Program-made: the position numbers and the translations under genes
The notes under the pieces: model-generated
What the model was told of the DNA's origin: nothing
Database searches by the model: none
The model's input: only the letters and a program-made list of their open reading frames with translations
Assembly (NCBI RefSeq): GCF_007829815.1
Contig: NZ_VIWT01000001.1
Span: 2,627,501 to 2,691,500 of the forward strand
Length of the DNA stretch: 64,000 bases
DNA from: Kitasatospora viridis
Lineage (GTDB): Bacteria; Actinomycetota; Actinomycetes; Streptomycetales; Streptomycetaceae
Direction of reading: 5' to 3'
Shown here: positions 15,487 through 23,285 of the stretch, one piece after another
Layout of the letters: every line of letters starts with the position of its first letter
Numbering within the stretch: the stretch's first letter is position 1

Positions 15487-16539
15487 ATGGCGGGGCAGCT
15501 GGGTCTGGACGGGCTGGCGCGACGCCGGCAGGCGGTCGCCGTCGGCACATTGATCGGGCTCGGGTTCCTCGGCCTGCTGCTCTACACCACCGCCGCGCCG
15601 CACCCGGTGAGCGCGCTCGGCGCCGGGGTGATGATCTCCTGCGCCACCACCGTGGTCGGTGCGCTGATCGGCTTCCTGTTCGGCATCCCGCACGTGCTCG
15701 GGTCCAACGCGGCCGCCGCGCCCGCGCAGAGCGGCCAGTACACTGCCAACACCAACCTGGAGCAGGTCTCCGACTGGCTCACCAAGCTGCTGCTCGGCGT
15801 CGGCCTGACCCAGCTCGGCAGCCTCTGGCACGGCGCCCGCCAGCTCGGCCACTCGCTCTCCCCCGCGCTCGGCGGCCGGCAGGACGCCACCCCGTTCGCG
15901 GTCGCGCTGGTGCTCTACTTCCTGATCCTGGGCTTCCTCGGCGGCTGGCTGGCCACCCGGCTGATGCTGGCCGGCGCGCTGACCCGGGCCGACGGCGACG
16001 CGCTGCACCTGTTCACCACCGCCCAGGAGCAGCAGCGCCAGGGCGACGAGGTGGGCGCGGAGGACCTGCGGGTGCAGGCGATGGGCCGGCTCGGCAAGTT
16101 CACCGCGCGGGCCGGCACCCCGGCCCAGCCGACGGCCGCCGCCGCCCAGATGGCCGAGATCCGGGCCGGCGCCAAGAACTCCCCGGCCGGGCCGGACGAG
16201 GTGCGCGGGCTGTTCGCCTCGGACGACCCGGGGCTGCGGCTGCAGGCCCTGGCGCTCACCCAGGGCAACCCGCTGCTGGGCGACTTCGAGAGCGTGCTGG
16301 AGTACGTCGAGCACCCGCGCAGCGCCTTCGAGCACTACCACGCGCTGCTCGCGGCCCGCGGCATGCTCAACCGGCTGGGCCGCGACCAGCGGATGCGGCT
16401 GCGCAACGCGGTGGTCAACCAGCTGCTCGCCCCCGACGGCATCCCGGACGCCTCCGACCGCCGCTGGGTGGCGGAACGGATCCTGGCCAAGCTGGACGCG
16501 ATCGGTCAGGTGCCGACGCCGCGGCCGTCGGGGGTCTGA
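15487..16539 (+). CDS. Conserved membrane protein of unknown function
   Basis: 350 residues. Two membrane segments (about 15-35 and 45-65) flank a short loop, then comes the distinctive GFLFGIP motif and a conserved NTNLEQVSDWLTKLLLGVGLTQL stretch near residue 95-115 (given here only as a landmark), then a third membrane segment near 140-160. The C-terminal 180 residues are soluble and helical. I have seen the FLFGIP...NLEQ-SDWLTK pattern in bacterial proteins of unknown function but cannot name a role. ATG 15487 has GGGGAG upstream. It is read after the terminator of the 23-codon unit and converges with the TNT gene. Confidence 0.8.
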   Translation: MAGQLGLDGLARRRQAVAVGTLIGLGFLGLLLYTTAAPHPVSALGAGVMISCATTVVGALIGFLFGIPHVLGSNAAAAPAQSGQYTANTNLEQVSDWLTKLLLGVGLTQLGSLWHGARQLGHSLSPALGGRQDATPFAVALVLYFLILGFLGGWLATRLMLAGALTRADGDALHLFTTAQEQQRQGDEVGAEDLRVQAMGRLGKFTARAGTPAQPTAAAAQMAEIRAGAKNSPAGPDEVRGLFASDDPGLRLQALALTQGNPLLGDFESVLEYVEHPRSAFEHYHALLAARGMLNRLGRDQRMRLRNAVVNQLLAPDGIPDASDRRWVAERILAKLDAIGQVPTPRPSGV

Positions 16540-16551
16540 GCCGCCGGGGCG

Positions 16552-17202
16552 TCAGACGAGGCGCTCCAGGTAGCCGTTGGCGACCAGCCAGCCGACGTTG
16601 ATCCGGCTCGGCGCGCCCGGCAGCAGGGTGGCGTCCAGCTGGTACTGCCAGCCGTAGCCGAGCTGGCCGAACCAGGGGGCGATCGGCCCGCCGTGCACGG
16701 CGAACGGCTTGACCACCTTGTAGTCGTGGTAGTTGCAGCCGGCGGCCGGGGTGCCGTCCAGGCTCTGCGGCGGTATCGCGCGCATGGTGTACGGGGTGCC
16801 CTCGGGGGCCAGGAAGGACCCGTACTCGGAGCCGTAGCGGTCGATGTCCTGGCCGACCGGCAGGGTCTGGTCGATCTCGATCGGCTGGTCGTTCAGGCCG
16901 ATCAGGTAGCCGTTCTGCGGCGGGTACTTCCAGGAGCCGGCCGCCGGGTCGTAGTACTGCTGCAGGAAGGCCTGGTCGCCGAGCCCGCCGGTGCGGTCGT
17001 AGCCGATCAGCTGGGCCCCGACCCGTCCGGTGCTGGGCAGCTGCGCCGGGCCGAGCCGGGCGTCGCCGGCCTGGAAGGCGGTGGAGCACTGGTCGGCGGG
17101 CGGGGTGTCGGCCCGGGCGGCGGGGGCGGCGACGGTGCAGAGGGCGGCGGCCGCGACCGCGGCGGCGAACAGACGGCTGCTCTTCGTCAGTGTGATGGTC
17201 AC
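16552..17202 (-). CDS. Secreted TNT-domain protein (NAD glycohydrolase-like)
   Basis: 216 residues. A signal peptide (hydrophobic about 10-24, cleavage near ARA-DT at 31) is followed by a short linker and a domain from about 100 that resembles the tuberculosis necrotizing toxin domain: DRYGSEYGSFLAPEGTPY, RAIPPQSL, YKVVKPFAVHGGPIAPWFGQ, then a terminal GWQYQL segment. In that family Arg, Tyr, His and Gln residues bind or cleave NAD+, and candidates for all are visible. The likely role is an exported NADase, for competition or NAD scavenging. No adjacent immunity-protein candidate is evident, which fits export out of the cell. TAGCGT seven bases before GTG 17202 suggests a leaderless mRNA. Confidence 0.8.
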   Translation of the reverse strand: MTITLTKSSRLFAAAVAAAALCTVAAPAARADTPPADQCSTAFQAGDARLGPAQLPSTGRVGAQLIGYDRTGGLGDQAFLQQYYDPAAGSWKYPPQNGYLIGLNDQPIEIDQTLPVGQDIDRYGSEYGSFLAPEGTPYTMRAIPPQSLDGTPAAGCNYHDYKVVKPFAVHGGPIAPWFGQLGYGWQYQLDATLLPGAPSRINVGWLVANGYLERLV

Positions 17203-17937
17203 TCAGCGGACGCTAGCGGTCACGGACTCTGGCCTTCCGGTCTTTCCGGGAGTTGGCCGAAACCGGACCCGGGTCAGCACCAGCACGTAGCGCCGCCGCC
17301 CGTCCCCCGGGGCGCGCACGGTGCGCAGCTCGCTGTGCACCCCGCGCCCGCCCAGCTCCCGGCGCAGCCGGGGCAGGTGCGGGCTGCGCCGGCTCTCGGC
17401 GTCGTGCAGCGGGTGCACCCGGACCTCGCCGTCGGGGGCGGTGACCCGGACCAGCTCCAGCAGGGCGGCCAGTTGGGCGGCCGGCGGGAACCGGTCCGGG
17501 TAGGCGAAGAGCAGGTAGGAGCTCAGGGTGAGCGCGAACACCCCGTCGGCGAACGGGAGCCGGGGCAGCGCGGCGGCCAGGTAGTCCCCCGGGTGGGCCG
17601 CCCGGTCGGCGGCGAACAGCGCGCGGGCCCGGTCCCAGCTGCGCAGGTACTTGTGGTGCGGCAGGTGACGGACCGACAGGTACTGCCCGGGCCGGGCCCG
17701 CATCGCGGCCGCCATCGCCGAGCGGGCCCGCTCGGCCTCGGCGAGCAGCTCCGCGGTCGGCCGCGCGTACGCCGGGTCGACCGCCACCACCCGGCAGCCC
17801 AGCGCCCTGGCCTCCGCCACCAGTCCCGCCGCGCCGCCCGGGCAGTCCAGCACCGGCCCCGGCAGGAGCGCCAGTTGAGCCCTGGTCAGCCCGAAGAAGG
17901 CGCAGTACTCGTCCAGCGGCCGCGAGGTGATCAGCAC
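17203..17937 (-). CDS. SAM-dependent methyltransferase, class I
   Basis: About 244 residues. Motif I reads VLDCPGGAAGLVAEA followed by VVAVDP (an acidic end of strand 2), and LPFADGVFALTLSSYLLF is the post-II region seen in Methyltransf_11 proteins. The substrate is unknown. The start is uncertain: GTG 17937 is chosen because homology begins right after it and upstream sequence is low-complexity. Its stop codon abuts the TNT gene's start (17202/17203), so the TNT promoter must lie inside this gene. It is divergent from the small protein at 18122. Confidence 0.68.
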   Translation of the reverse strand: MLITSRPLDEYCAFFGLTRAQLALLPGPVLDCPGGAAGLVAEARALGCRVVAVDPAYARPTAELLAEAERARSAMAAAMRARPGQYLSVRHLPHHKYLRSWDRARALFAADRAAHPGDYLAAALPRLPFADGVFALTLSSYLLFAYPDRFPPAAQLAALLELVRVTAPDGEVRVHPLHDAESRRSPHLPRLRRELGGRGVHSELRTVRAPGDGRRRYVLVLTRVRFRPTPGKTGRPESVTASVR

Positions 17938-17994
17938 CCGGCCAGCCGAACACGCGCGCGGGAGCGGCGCATCCGCTGCGGGCCGGCCGGGTGG

Positions 17995-18049
17995 GGGCGT
18001 CCGGGTGGGGCGTCCGGGTGCGGGTGTCCGCCAGACTGTGCGGTCACAG
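17995..18049. promoter_or_regulatory. Tandem repeat and palindrome in a divergent promoter region
   Basis: GGGCGTCCGGGTG occurs twice in tandem (17995-18007, 18008-18020), followed by the perfect inverted repeat CTGTG - CGGT - CACAG (18036-18049). They lie between the methyltransferase and the gene at 18122 and may hold a shared operator. Confidence 0.4.
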
Positions 18050-18121
18050 CTGCGTAAACGACGGAGCGCATCCGGGGCCGGCCTGCCAGGCTGGTCGCCG
18101 GGCAGCGGAAGGGGGGTCGCC

Positions 18122-18535
18122 GTGTCGCGACGGGGAACGGCCGGAGCGGTCGTGCTGGTGGCCGTGGTGGCCGCCGTCACGGCGGTCGGCGTGGCCACCC
18201 AGCACCCGCCGCGGCCCGCGCCGATCGTGATCACCGCGCTGCCCCGCGGCGAGTGGCTGCGGCTGCAGGACCTGCACGCCCAGCTGGCCGGGGTGGGCAG
18301 CCCGCAGCAGTACGACGACGCCTTCAGCACCCTCTCCAACCGCTGCCTGGACTCCGACGAGAGCCTGACCGACGAGATCCAGGTGACCCTGTCCCTGCTC
18401 CAGCACGGCGGCGCCGCCGACGCGAACAGCCTCACCGTGATGCACGACCTCGCGGCCGACCTGCCGATCGGCTGGCGGGCGAACTGCGCCCAGGTGGCCG
18501 GCGGCTACCTGATCAACCACCAGCAGCTGCCCTGA
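18122..18535 (+). CDS. Hypothetical membrane-anchored or secreted protein
   Basis: 137 residues. A positively charged start (MSRRG) and one hydrophobic segment (about 7-25) are followed by a soluble domain with two Cys (near RCLDSDESL and ANCAQVAGG), which could form a disulfide outside the cell. The hydrophobic segment may be an uncleaved signal anchor. No family recognised. GTG 18122 is preferred for the purine-rich GGAAGGGGGG upstream. Confidence 0.6.
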   Translation: MSRRGTAGAVVLVAVVAAVTAVGVATQHPPRPAPIVITALPRGEWLRLQDLHAQLAGVGSPQQYDDAFSTLSNRCLDSDESLTDEIQVTLSLLQHGGAADANSLTVMHDLAADLPIGWRANCAQVAGGYLINHQQLP

Positions 18536-18581
18536 CGGCCGCTCGGCGGTCGGGGCAGCTGGTGACGGTCGATCGGCTGGG

Positions 18582-19259
18582 TCAGCCGGCCGCCAGCAGC
18601 CGGGCGGCCGAGCGGGAGACGCCGGTCAGCACCCGGGTGGTGCCGACGGCCAGCAGCAGGACCAGCACCCCGGCCAGCGAGGCGCCGATCAGCTGCCAGG
18701 ACGAGGACACGTAGTAGGTGTGGTGCACGTGGTGGCTGTCGTAGTAGTCGAAGATCCGGTAGCCCGGCCAGCCGACGTAGGTCTTGAACACCCAGTTGTA
18801 GGCGGGCAGCGCGGCCATCGCCAGGCCCACCGCGTAGAGCACCGTGCTCAGCACGAAGCTGAACACCCGCCAGGGGAACATCAGCAGCTCGTGGGCGAAG
18901 GCGCGCCAGCCGGCGCCGTCCGCCAGCCGGTCCACCGCCGCGCCCCAGAAGCCGGCCCGGGAGCGGCGCACCGGGGCCGGGGCGGGCAGTTCCTCGCCGA
19001 GCAGGGCGCCCACCCGGGCGCGCTCCAGCGCGGCCAGGCCGCGGCAGCCGCTGAGCAGCAGGGCCAGCACCGGCATGCCCAGCATGGTCGGCAGGGTGCC
19101 GAGCCCGGCCGCGAAGAGGGTGACGGACCAGCAGAAGCCGAGGATGCCGGTGAACAGCGAGCCGGCCACGTAGCCGTACTCGCGGCCGATCCGGCCGAGG
19201 AAGGAGGCGGAGCGGGCGGGGCGGTCGGCCGGCCCGACCTGGGCGAAGGTCGTCGTCAT
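18582..19259 (-). CDS. Stand-alone sensor-domain membrane protein
   Basis: 225 residues with four hydrophobic segments. The N-terminal region (FLGRIGREYGYVAGSLFTG, then GLGTLPTMLGMPVLALLL) matches the putative-sensor domain usually found at the start of actinobacterial histidine kinases. No kinase domain follows; the protein ends soon after the last membrane segment. It may act as a separate sensor or as a membrane scaffold. ATG 19259 is placed at MTTTFAQVG; upstream residues are low-complexity. Confidence 0.72.
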   Translation of the reverse strand: MTTTFAQVGPADRPARSASFLGRIGREYGYVAGSLFTGILGFCWSVTLFAAGLGTLPTMLGMPVLALLLSGCRGLAALERARVGALLGEELPAPAPVRRSRAGFWGAAVDRLADGAGWRAFAHELLMFPWRVFSFVLSTVLYAVGLAMAALPAYNWVFKTYVGWPGYRIFDYYDSHHVHHTYYVSSSWQLIGASLAGVLVLLLAVGTTRVLTGVSRSAARLLAAG

Positions 19260-19324
19260 GTGCCCAAGCCTGCCGGGCGGGGCCGACCCGGGAAATCCTG
19301 CTGTCCGGCGGACCCGGGGTGGGG

Positions 19325-19909
19325 TTAACCCCCCGCCCGGTCCGCGGCGGACGGCCACTCGTGCTCCAGCAGCGAGTACTGCAGCGCGTCGTGCCAGCGG
19401 CCGCGCAGGTACAGGTCGTCCCGGATCCGGCCCTCCAGCTGGAAGCCGACCTTGCGCAGCACCCGGGCCGAGGCCAGGTTCTCCGGGTCGAGCCGGGCGG
19501 CCAGCCGGTGCAGGCCGAGCTCGCCGAAGCCGAAGCCGCAGAGCAGCCGGGCGATCTCGGTGGCGTACCCGAGGCCCCAGGCGTCCCGGCGCAGCGCGTA
19601 GCCGATGAACGCCTGGCGCTGCTCCGCGGCGCCCTCGACGCCGAGCACCGCGTTGCCCAGCGGCACCGCGTCCTCGCCGTCGGCGGTGAGCGTGACGGCG
19701 AGCCGGTAGACGGTGCGCGGGTCCTTCTCCGACTCGTCCAGGTAGAGCGCCACCTGGTCGGCGCAGTCCTCCCGGTCCCGGGGTTCGAAGGGCAGGTAGC
19801 GGGCGGCCAGCGGATCGCCGAAGATCGCGTGCAGCGCGTCGATGTCGCGCTCCACGTGGTGGAACTCACGGACGGTCAGCCGTGGCCCGGTCAGCAGGAC
19901 GGGGTGCAT
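19325..19909 (-). CDS. GNAT acetyltransferase, RimJ-like
   Basis: 194 residues with the Acetyltransf_3 layout: LTGPRLTVREFHHVERDIDAL at the start, then FIGYALRRDAWGLGYATEIARL (the acetyl-CoA-binding loop region), then NLASARVLRKVGFQLEGRIRDD and a final RGRWHDALQYSLL. Such proteins acetylate ribosomal protein N-termini or small amines; the substrate here is unknown. ATG 19909 lies 43 bases from the divergent ATG at 19953, so both promoters overlap. Confidence 0.88.
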   Translation of the reverse strand: MHPVLLTGPRLTVREFHHVERDIDALHAIFGDPLAARYLPFEPRDREDCADQVALYLDESEKDPRTVYRLAVTLTADGEDAVPLGNAVLGVEGAAEQRQAFIGYALRRDAWGLGYATEIARLLCGFGFGELGLHRLAARLDPENLASARVLRKVGFQLEGRIRDDLYLRGRWHDALQYSLLEHEWPSAADRAGG

Positions 19910-19952
19910 GGCACGTACGGTAGTGCGCCGCGAACCGGTTACCGTACCGGTC

Positions 19953-20861
19953 ATGGACGACGAGGACCTGCGGCTCACCCCCCGGCCGCACACCGCTGAG
20001 CTGCTGCGTTGGGCCGAGGAACAGGGTCTGGACCCGGTGCCCGAGGGGCCGCTGAACGCGGTCCTCACACTGCTCGAACTGGGTGACGCCCGGCTGCACG
20101 ACGGCTTCCCGGAGCTCACCTCCCCCCTCCTCCAGGAACTGCTGTACGAAAGGATCCACCTCTACGTGCAGCCGGCGCCGGACCAGGACCCGCTGGCCTA
20201 CGGCGCCGCCGTGCTGCTGCTGCTCGAACACCAGCGGGCGGCCAAGCGGCTCAACGCCAAGCGGCACGAGCGGCTGCGCGCGGAGGCCGAGTGGCAGGGC
20301 GAGCTGCTGGCCGGACTGCTGCGCCAGCCGCACCTGCTGACCTGGCCCCGGCTGTACGCGCTGCTGCTGCGCGGGGCCGGGGTGGACACCGCCGACCCCG
20401 CCGCGGTGCGGTCCTGGCTGGACGGCTACCGCGAGCTGGAGCCGCACGACCAGGTCGCGGTGCTGGCCGGGATCGAGGGGCTGGACCAGCCGGAGGGCAC
20501 GGACGGCTGGACCGAGGGCGTGCTGCTCTCCATCGGCATGGCCACCGACGGCGCCCGGCTGCTGGTGGAGAACCGGCTGATGCAGCGCAGCTACCGCAAC
20601 CTGGCCGGGCTGAACGCGCTCGGCCTGCCGATGCCGGCCGAGCTGTCCGGCGACTTCCCGCAGTTCGAGGCGGCGGTGCAGGCGGAGGCGCTGCGGCTGC
20701 TCGGCGAGTGGACCGTGCCCGGGCTGCCGGAGCTGCTGCTGACGGAGTACCAGGACCTCGCCCCGGAGCCGGGGGCCGCCGAGGTGGACCACTACATCGT
20801 CAAGCGCGGCCTGGTGGAGCTGCCGGACATCGGCGACTGGCCGGCCCCCGAGGAGGGGTGA
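19953..20861 (+). CDS. Conserved hypothetical protein, all-helical
   Basis: 302 residues, soluble, predicted almost entirely helical (long runs such as LLQELLYERIHLYV and LLLLEHQRAAKRLNAKRHERL) with no recognised motif, signal or membrane segment. TACCGT (19940-19945) lies seven bases before the ATG, so the mRNA is probably leaderless; ACCGGT flanks this -10 element on both sides. It ends five bases before the convergent M23 gene. Confidence 0.7.
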   Translation: MDDEDLRLTPRPHTAELLRWAEEQGLDPVPEGPLNAVLTLLELGDARLHDGFPELTSPLLQELLYERIHLYVQPAPDQDPLAYGAAVLLLLEHQRAAKRLNAKRHERLRAEAEWQGELLAGLLRQPHLLTWPRLYALLLRGAGVDTADPAAVRSWLDGYRELEPHDQVAVLAGIEGLDQPEGTDGWTEGVLLSIGMATDGARLLVENRLMQRSYRNLAGLNALGLPMPAELSGDFPQFEAAVQAEALRLLGEWTVPGLPELLLTEYQDLAPEPGAAEVDHYIVKRGLVELPDIGDWPAPEEG

Positions 20862-20865
20862 ACTC

Positions 20866-21774
20866 CTAGACCCCGCGGGACTGGAACCAGGCCGCCGCGT
20901 CGACCGGCGCGCCGCCGCCCGGACGGACCTCCAGGTGCAGCCGCGCCACGGTGGTGCCGCTGCCGGTGGCGCCGACCCGGCCGAGCGGCTCGCCCGGGGC
21001 GAGCTCGCCCGCCGTGGCGGTGATCGCGGACAGCTGGCAGTACCAGACCTCGGTGCCGTCGGGCAGGGTCTGGATCACCCGGTAGCCGTAGCGGCCGGAC
21101 CAGCCGGCCGAGCTGACGGTGCCACCGGCCACGGCCCGCACCGGGGTGTTGACGGGGGCGGAGAAGTCGACGCCGGTGCGCAGCCCCTCCCACGGGGTGG
21201 CCACGGGCGGGTCGATCGGGCGGTCGGCGATCGGGAGCACGGTGCTGCCGGTCCCGGTCGGCTCGACGGCGGCCGGTTCGGCGGCGGCCTGCTCCACGGC
21301 GGACTGCTGCGCGGCGGCCTGCTCCACGGCCTGCTGGGCCGCGACGTGCTCGGCGGCGGCCTGCTGGGCGGCGCGCTTGGCGGCGGCCTCGTGCGCGGCC
21401 TCCAGCCGGGCGGCCTCGCGGGCCGCCTCCGCGCGGGCGGCCTGCTCGGCCTCCTGGCGCGCCGTCTCCTGCCGCACCGTCGGCTGCTGCGCCGTCTGCT
21501 GGGCCTCGGACTGGGCCGGTTCGGCCTGCTGCTGGATCCGGGCGGCCAGGGCCAGCCCCGGGTCGGTGTCCGGCGCGGTCACGGCGGGCGCCGGGGCGGC
21601 GGGTTCGGCGGCCGCTGCGGCGGCGGTCAGCCCGGTGGTGGCGCCGAGCGCGGCGGCCATCGCGGTGACGCCGAGCACCGGGGCGCTGGTGCGGGTCTGC
21701 TTGGGCATCCGACGGGGCGCGTCGGTGGGGTCGAGCACGGCGCCGCGGCCGGCCGGGGTGTGCGTCAACGCCAC
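20866..21774 (-). CDS. M23 (LytM) peptidase-like secreted protein, metal ligands lost
   Basis: 302 residues. A signal sequence (about 30-55, ending in an Ala run) is followed by a long Ala/Glu/Gln coiled-coil-like region (about 75-165) and a C-terminal LytM fold (about 185-302). The zinc ligands of LytM enzymes, His and Asp in H-x(n)-D and the H-x-H pair, are altered: the first reads RTGVDF where HxGxD is expected, and the last reads RLHLEV where HLHFE is expected. YGHL is also replaced by YCQL. I infer a non-catalytic cell-wall-binding or activator protein, like EnvC/NlpD types. GTG 21774 follows AAAGGAG. A c-di-AMP riboswitch lies upstream. Confidence 0.8.
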   Translation of the reverse strand: MALTHTPAGRGAVLDPTDAPRRMPKQTRTSAPVLGVTAMAAALGATTGLTAAAAAAEPAAPAPAVTAPDTDPGLALAARIQQQAEPAQSEAQQTAQQPTVRQETARQEAEQAARAEAAREAARLEAAHEAAAKRAAQQAAAEHVAAQQAVEQAAAQQSAVEQAAAEPAAVEPTGTGSTVLPIADRPIDPPVATPWEGLRTGVDFSAPVNTPVRAVAGGTVSSAGWSGRYGYRVIQTLPDGTEVWYCQLSAITATAGELAPGEPLGRVGATGSGTTVARLHLEVRPGGGAPVDAAAWFQSRGV

Positions 21775-21797
21775 GGGTGGCGCTCCTTTCCTTCCCT

Positions 21798-21934
21798 CGC
21801 GCCTACCGGGTTAGCTGACGGGTTCGGAGCAGGAAGGTCTCCTACGGGCCGGTGAAGGCCCGATTCACCCCAAGGAACGTGGTTCCCCGGCTCCCCCGGC
21901 CTGCGTTCTCGCAGGCCGGCGGATTAGGCGACGC
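21798..21934 (-). ncRNA. c-di-AMP riboswitch (ydaO-yuaA type)
   Basis: Read on the minus strand, the segment begins GCCTAATCC, has a strong hairpin (CCGGCCTGC...GCAGGCCGG), then CCGGGGAACCACG, GGGGTGAAT, GTAGGAGACC, CCGAACCCGTCAGCTAACC and closes with GGTAGGCG pairing with the start. These blocks and their order are the ydaO-yuaA consensus. In streptomycetes this riboswitch controls cell-wall lytic genes such as rpfA, turning them off when c-di-AMP is high. The ribosome site of the M23-like gene follows within about 15 bases. Confidence 0.9.
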
Positions 21935-22053
21935 GCACGGTGCCGTCGGGGACGGCGTTGCCGACCGCGCTGCGTTATCAAACGTTAATCCCACGAGCCC
22001 CTGATTCCAAGCCACTCTCCCGAGGCGACTCCACTCTCACCCTGGGTGCCGAC

Positions 22054-22071
22054 CTGAGTACGCGTACTCAT
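22054..22071. promoter_or_regulatory. Palindrome CTGAGTAC-GC-GTACTCA, copy 1
   Basis: CTGAGTAC (22054-22061), GC, then GTACTCA (22064-22070); 7 of 8 arm bases pair. It is 34 bases before the start of the YiaA-like gene. Nearly the same palindrome sits upstream of another small membrane-protein gene at 34835-34852. Confidence 0.6.
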
Positions 22072-22104
22072 GTGCCCGGAAGCGGAGTTGGCGATCCTTC
22101 AGGC

Positions 22105-22392
22105 ATGACTTCATCGGTGCAGCCCCGGACCACCTCCGCCTACTACGTGCAGGCGATCCTCTCCTTCGCGCTGGCCGGCGGCGGCCTCGCGATCGGGATC
22201 GCCTACCTGCCGGTCAGCACCTGGACGCGGGCCTTCCTCGCGCTCGGGCTGCTCTACACCGTCACCTCCGCGTTCACCCTGGCCAAGGTGATCCGGGACA
22301 GACAGGAGGTGGGGGAGGTGGTGAACCGGGTCGACCAGGCCCGGCTGGAGAAGCTGCTGGCGGAGCACGATCCGTTCCGGGTTGACGGCTAA
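22105..22392 (+). CDS. YiaA/YiaB-family inner membrane protein
   Basis: 95 residues with the two-helix YiaA/B domain: segment 1 YYVQAILSFALAGGGLAIGI and segment 2 around AFLALGLLYTVTSAFTLAKV, then a soluble tail ending DPFRVDG. Function unknown; E. coli relatives are minor inner-membrane proteins. ATG 22105 is the first start after the palindrome. Its stop codon (22390-22392) lies inside the promoter/operator of the next operon. Confidence 0.85.
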   Translation: MTSSVQPRTTSAYYVQAILSFALAGGGLAIGIAYLPVSTWTRAFLALGLLYTVTSAFTLAKVIRDRQEVGEVVNRVDQARLEKLLAEHDPFRVDG

Positions 22393-22410
22393 GGCTATTA
22401 GCCATAGCTT
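22382..22410 (+). promoter_or_regulatory. Promoter with TetR-type operator for the hydrolase-tetR operon
   Basis: TTGACG (22382-22387), a 17-base spacer and TAGCTT (22405-22410). The spacer contains GGCTAA - GGCTA - TTAGCC (22387-22403), a perfect inverted repeat, with the nested palindrome GGCTA-T-TAGCC (22393-22403). A dimeric repressor bound here would block RNA polymerase. The TetR gene of this operon is the obvious candidate. Confidence 0.65.
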
Positions 22411-22460
22411 TGTGGGTGTCGGCAGGACGCCGACCAGCGCAGAGCCCCTCGGAGGCAGCC

Positions 22461-23285
22461 GTGAACAGCACCCTCGCTCCGCAGACCCGGTACCTGAAGC
22501 TCGCCGGCGGCACCCTCGCCTACGACGACACGGAGGGAGCCGGCACCCCGGTCCTGCTGCTGCCCGGGATGCTCGACTCCCGGGCCGCCTACCGCCACCT
22601 CGTCCCGCTGCTCACCGCCGCCGGCCACCGGGTGATCACCATGGACCTGCGCGGCTTCGGCGAGTCCTCGATCGCCTGGGACGACTACAGCCCGACCGCG
22701 CTGGCCGGCGACGCCCTGGCGCTCCTCGACCACCTGGGCGTCGAGCGGGCCGTGCTGGTCGGCAGCTCCTACACCGGCGCCACCGTGATCCGGGTCGCCG
22801 CCGACGCGCCCGAGCGGGTGGCCGGCATCGTGCTGCTGGACGCCTTCGCCGAGCAGCCGGCCGGTGCCTTCACCAAGGCGCTCGGCTGGGGCCTCGGCAC
22901 GGCCCTGCTCGCCTTCCCCAAGGTCTGGGGCTACTACCTGAACAAGCTGGCCTACCCCGGCGGCCCCACCCCCGAGATCCGCGCCTACAACGCCGGCCTG
23001 GAGGCCGCGCTGCGCACCCCGGGCCGCAAGACCGCCACCCGCGGCTACGTCCGCGGCGACTCCGCCCCGATCGGCTGGAGCGCCGGGGTGCGCTGCCCGG
23101 CCCTGGTGGTGATGGGCAGCAAGGACCCCGACTTCCCCAAGCCGGAGGAGCTGGCGGACCGTCAGGCCGCCGCGCTGAACGCCCGCAAGGTGATGATCGA
23201 CGGCGCCGGCCACTACCCCATGGCACAGGCCCCGCGGGCCACCGCCGACGCGCTGCTCCCGTTCCTCGCCGAGGTGGCCGCCTGA
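22461..23285 (+). CDS. Alpha/beta hydrolase
   Basis: 274 residues. The fold's elements are in order: VLLLPGMLDSRAAYRHL (oxyanion loop), MDLRGFGESS, the nucleophile elbow GSSYTG (G-x-S-x-x-G), an acidic residue in VVMGSKDPDFP and the catalytic His in IDGAGHYP. The substrate is unknown; esters or lactones are typical. GTG 22461 has GGAGG upstream. It shares one base with the downstream TetR gene (TGATG), so the two are translationally coupled and probably co-regulated. Confidence 0.88.
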   Translation: MNSTLAPQTRYLKLAGGTLAYDDTEGAGTPVLLLPGMLDSRAAYRHLVPLLTAAGHRVITMDLRGFGESSIAWDDYSPTALAGDALALLDHLGVERAVLVGSSYTGATVIRVAADAPERVAGIVLLDAFAEQPAGAFTKALGWGLGTALLAFPKVWGYYLNKLAYPGGPTPEIRAYNAGLEAALRTPGRKTATRGYVRGDSAPIGWSAGVRCPALVVMGSKDPDFPKPEELADRQAAALNARKVMIDGAGHYPMAQAPRATADALLPFLAEVAA

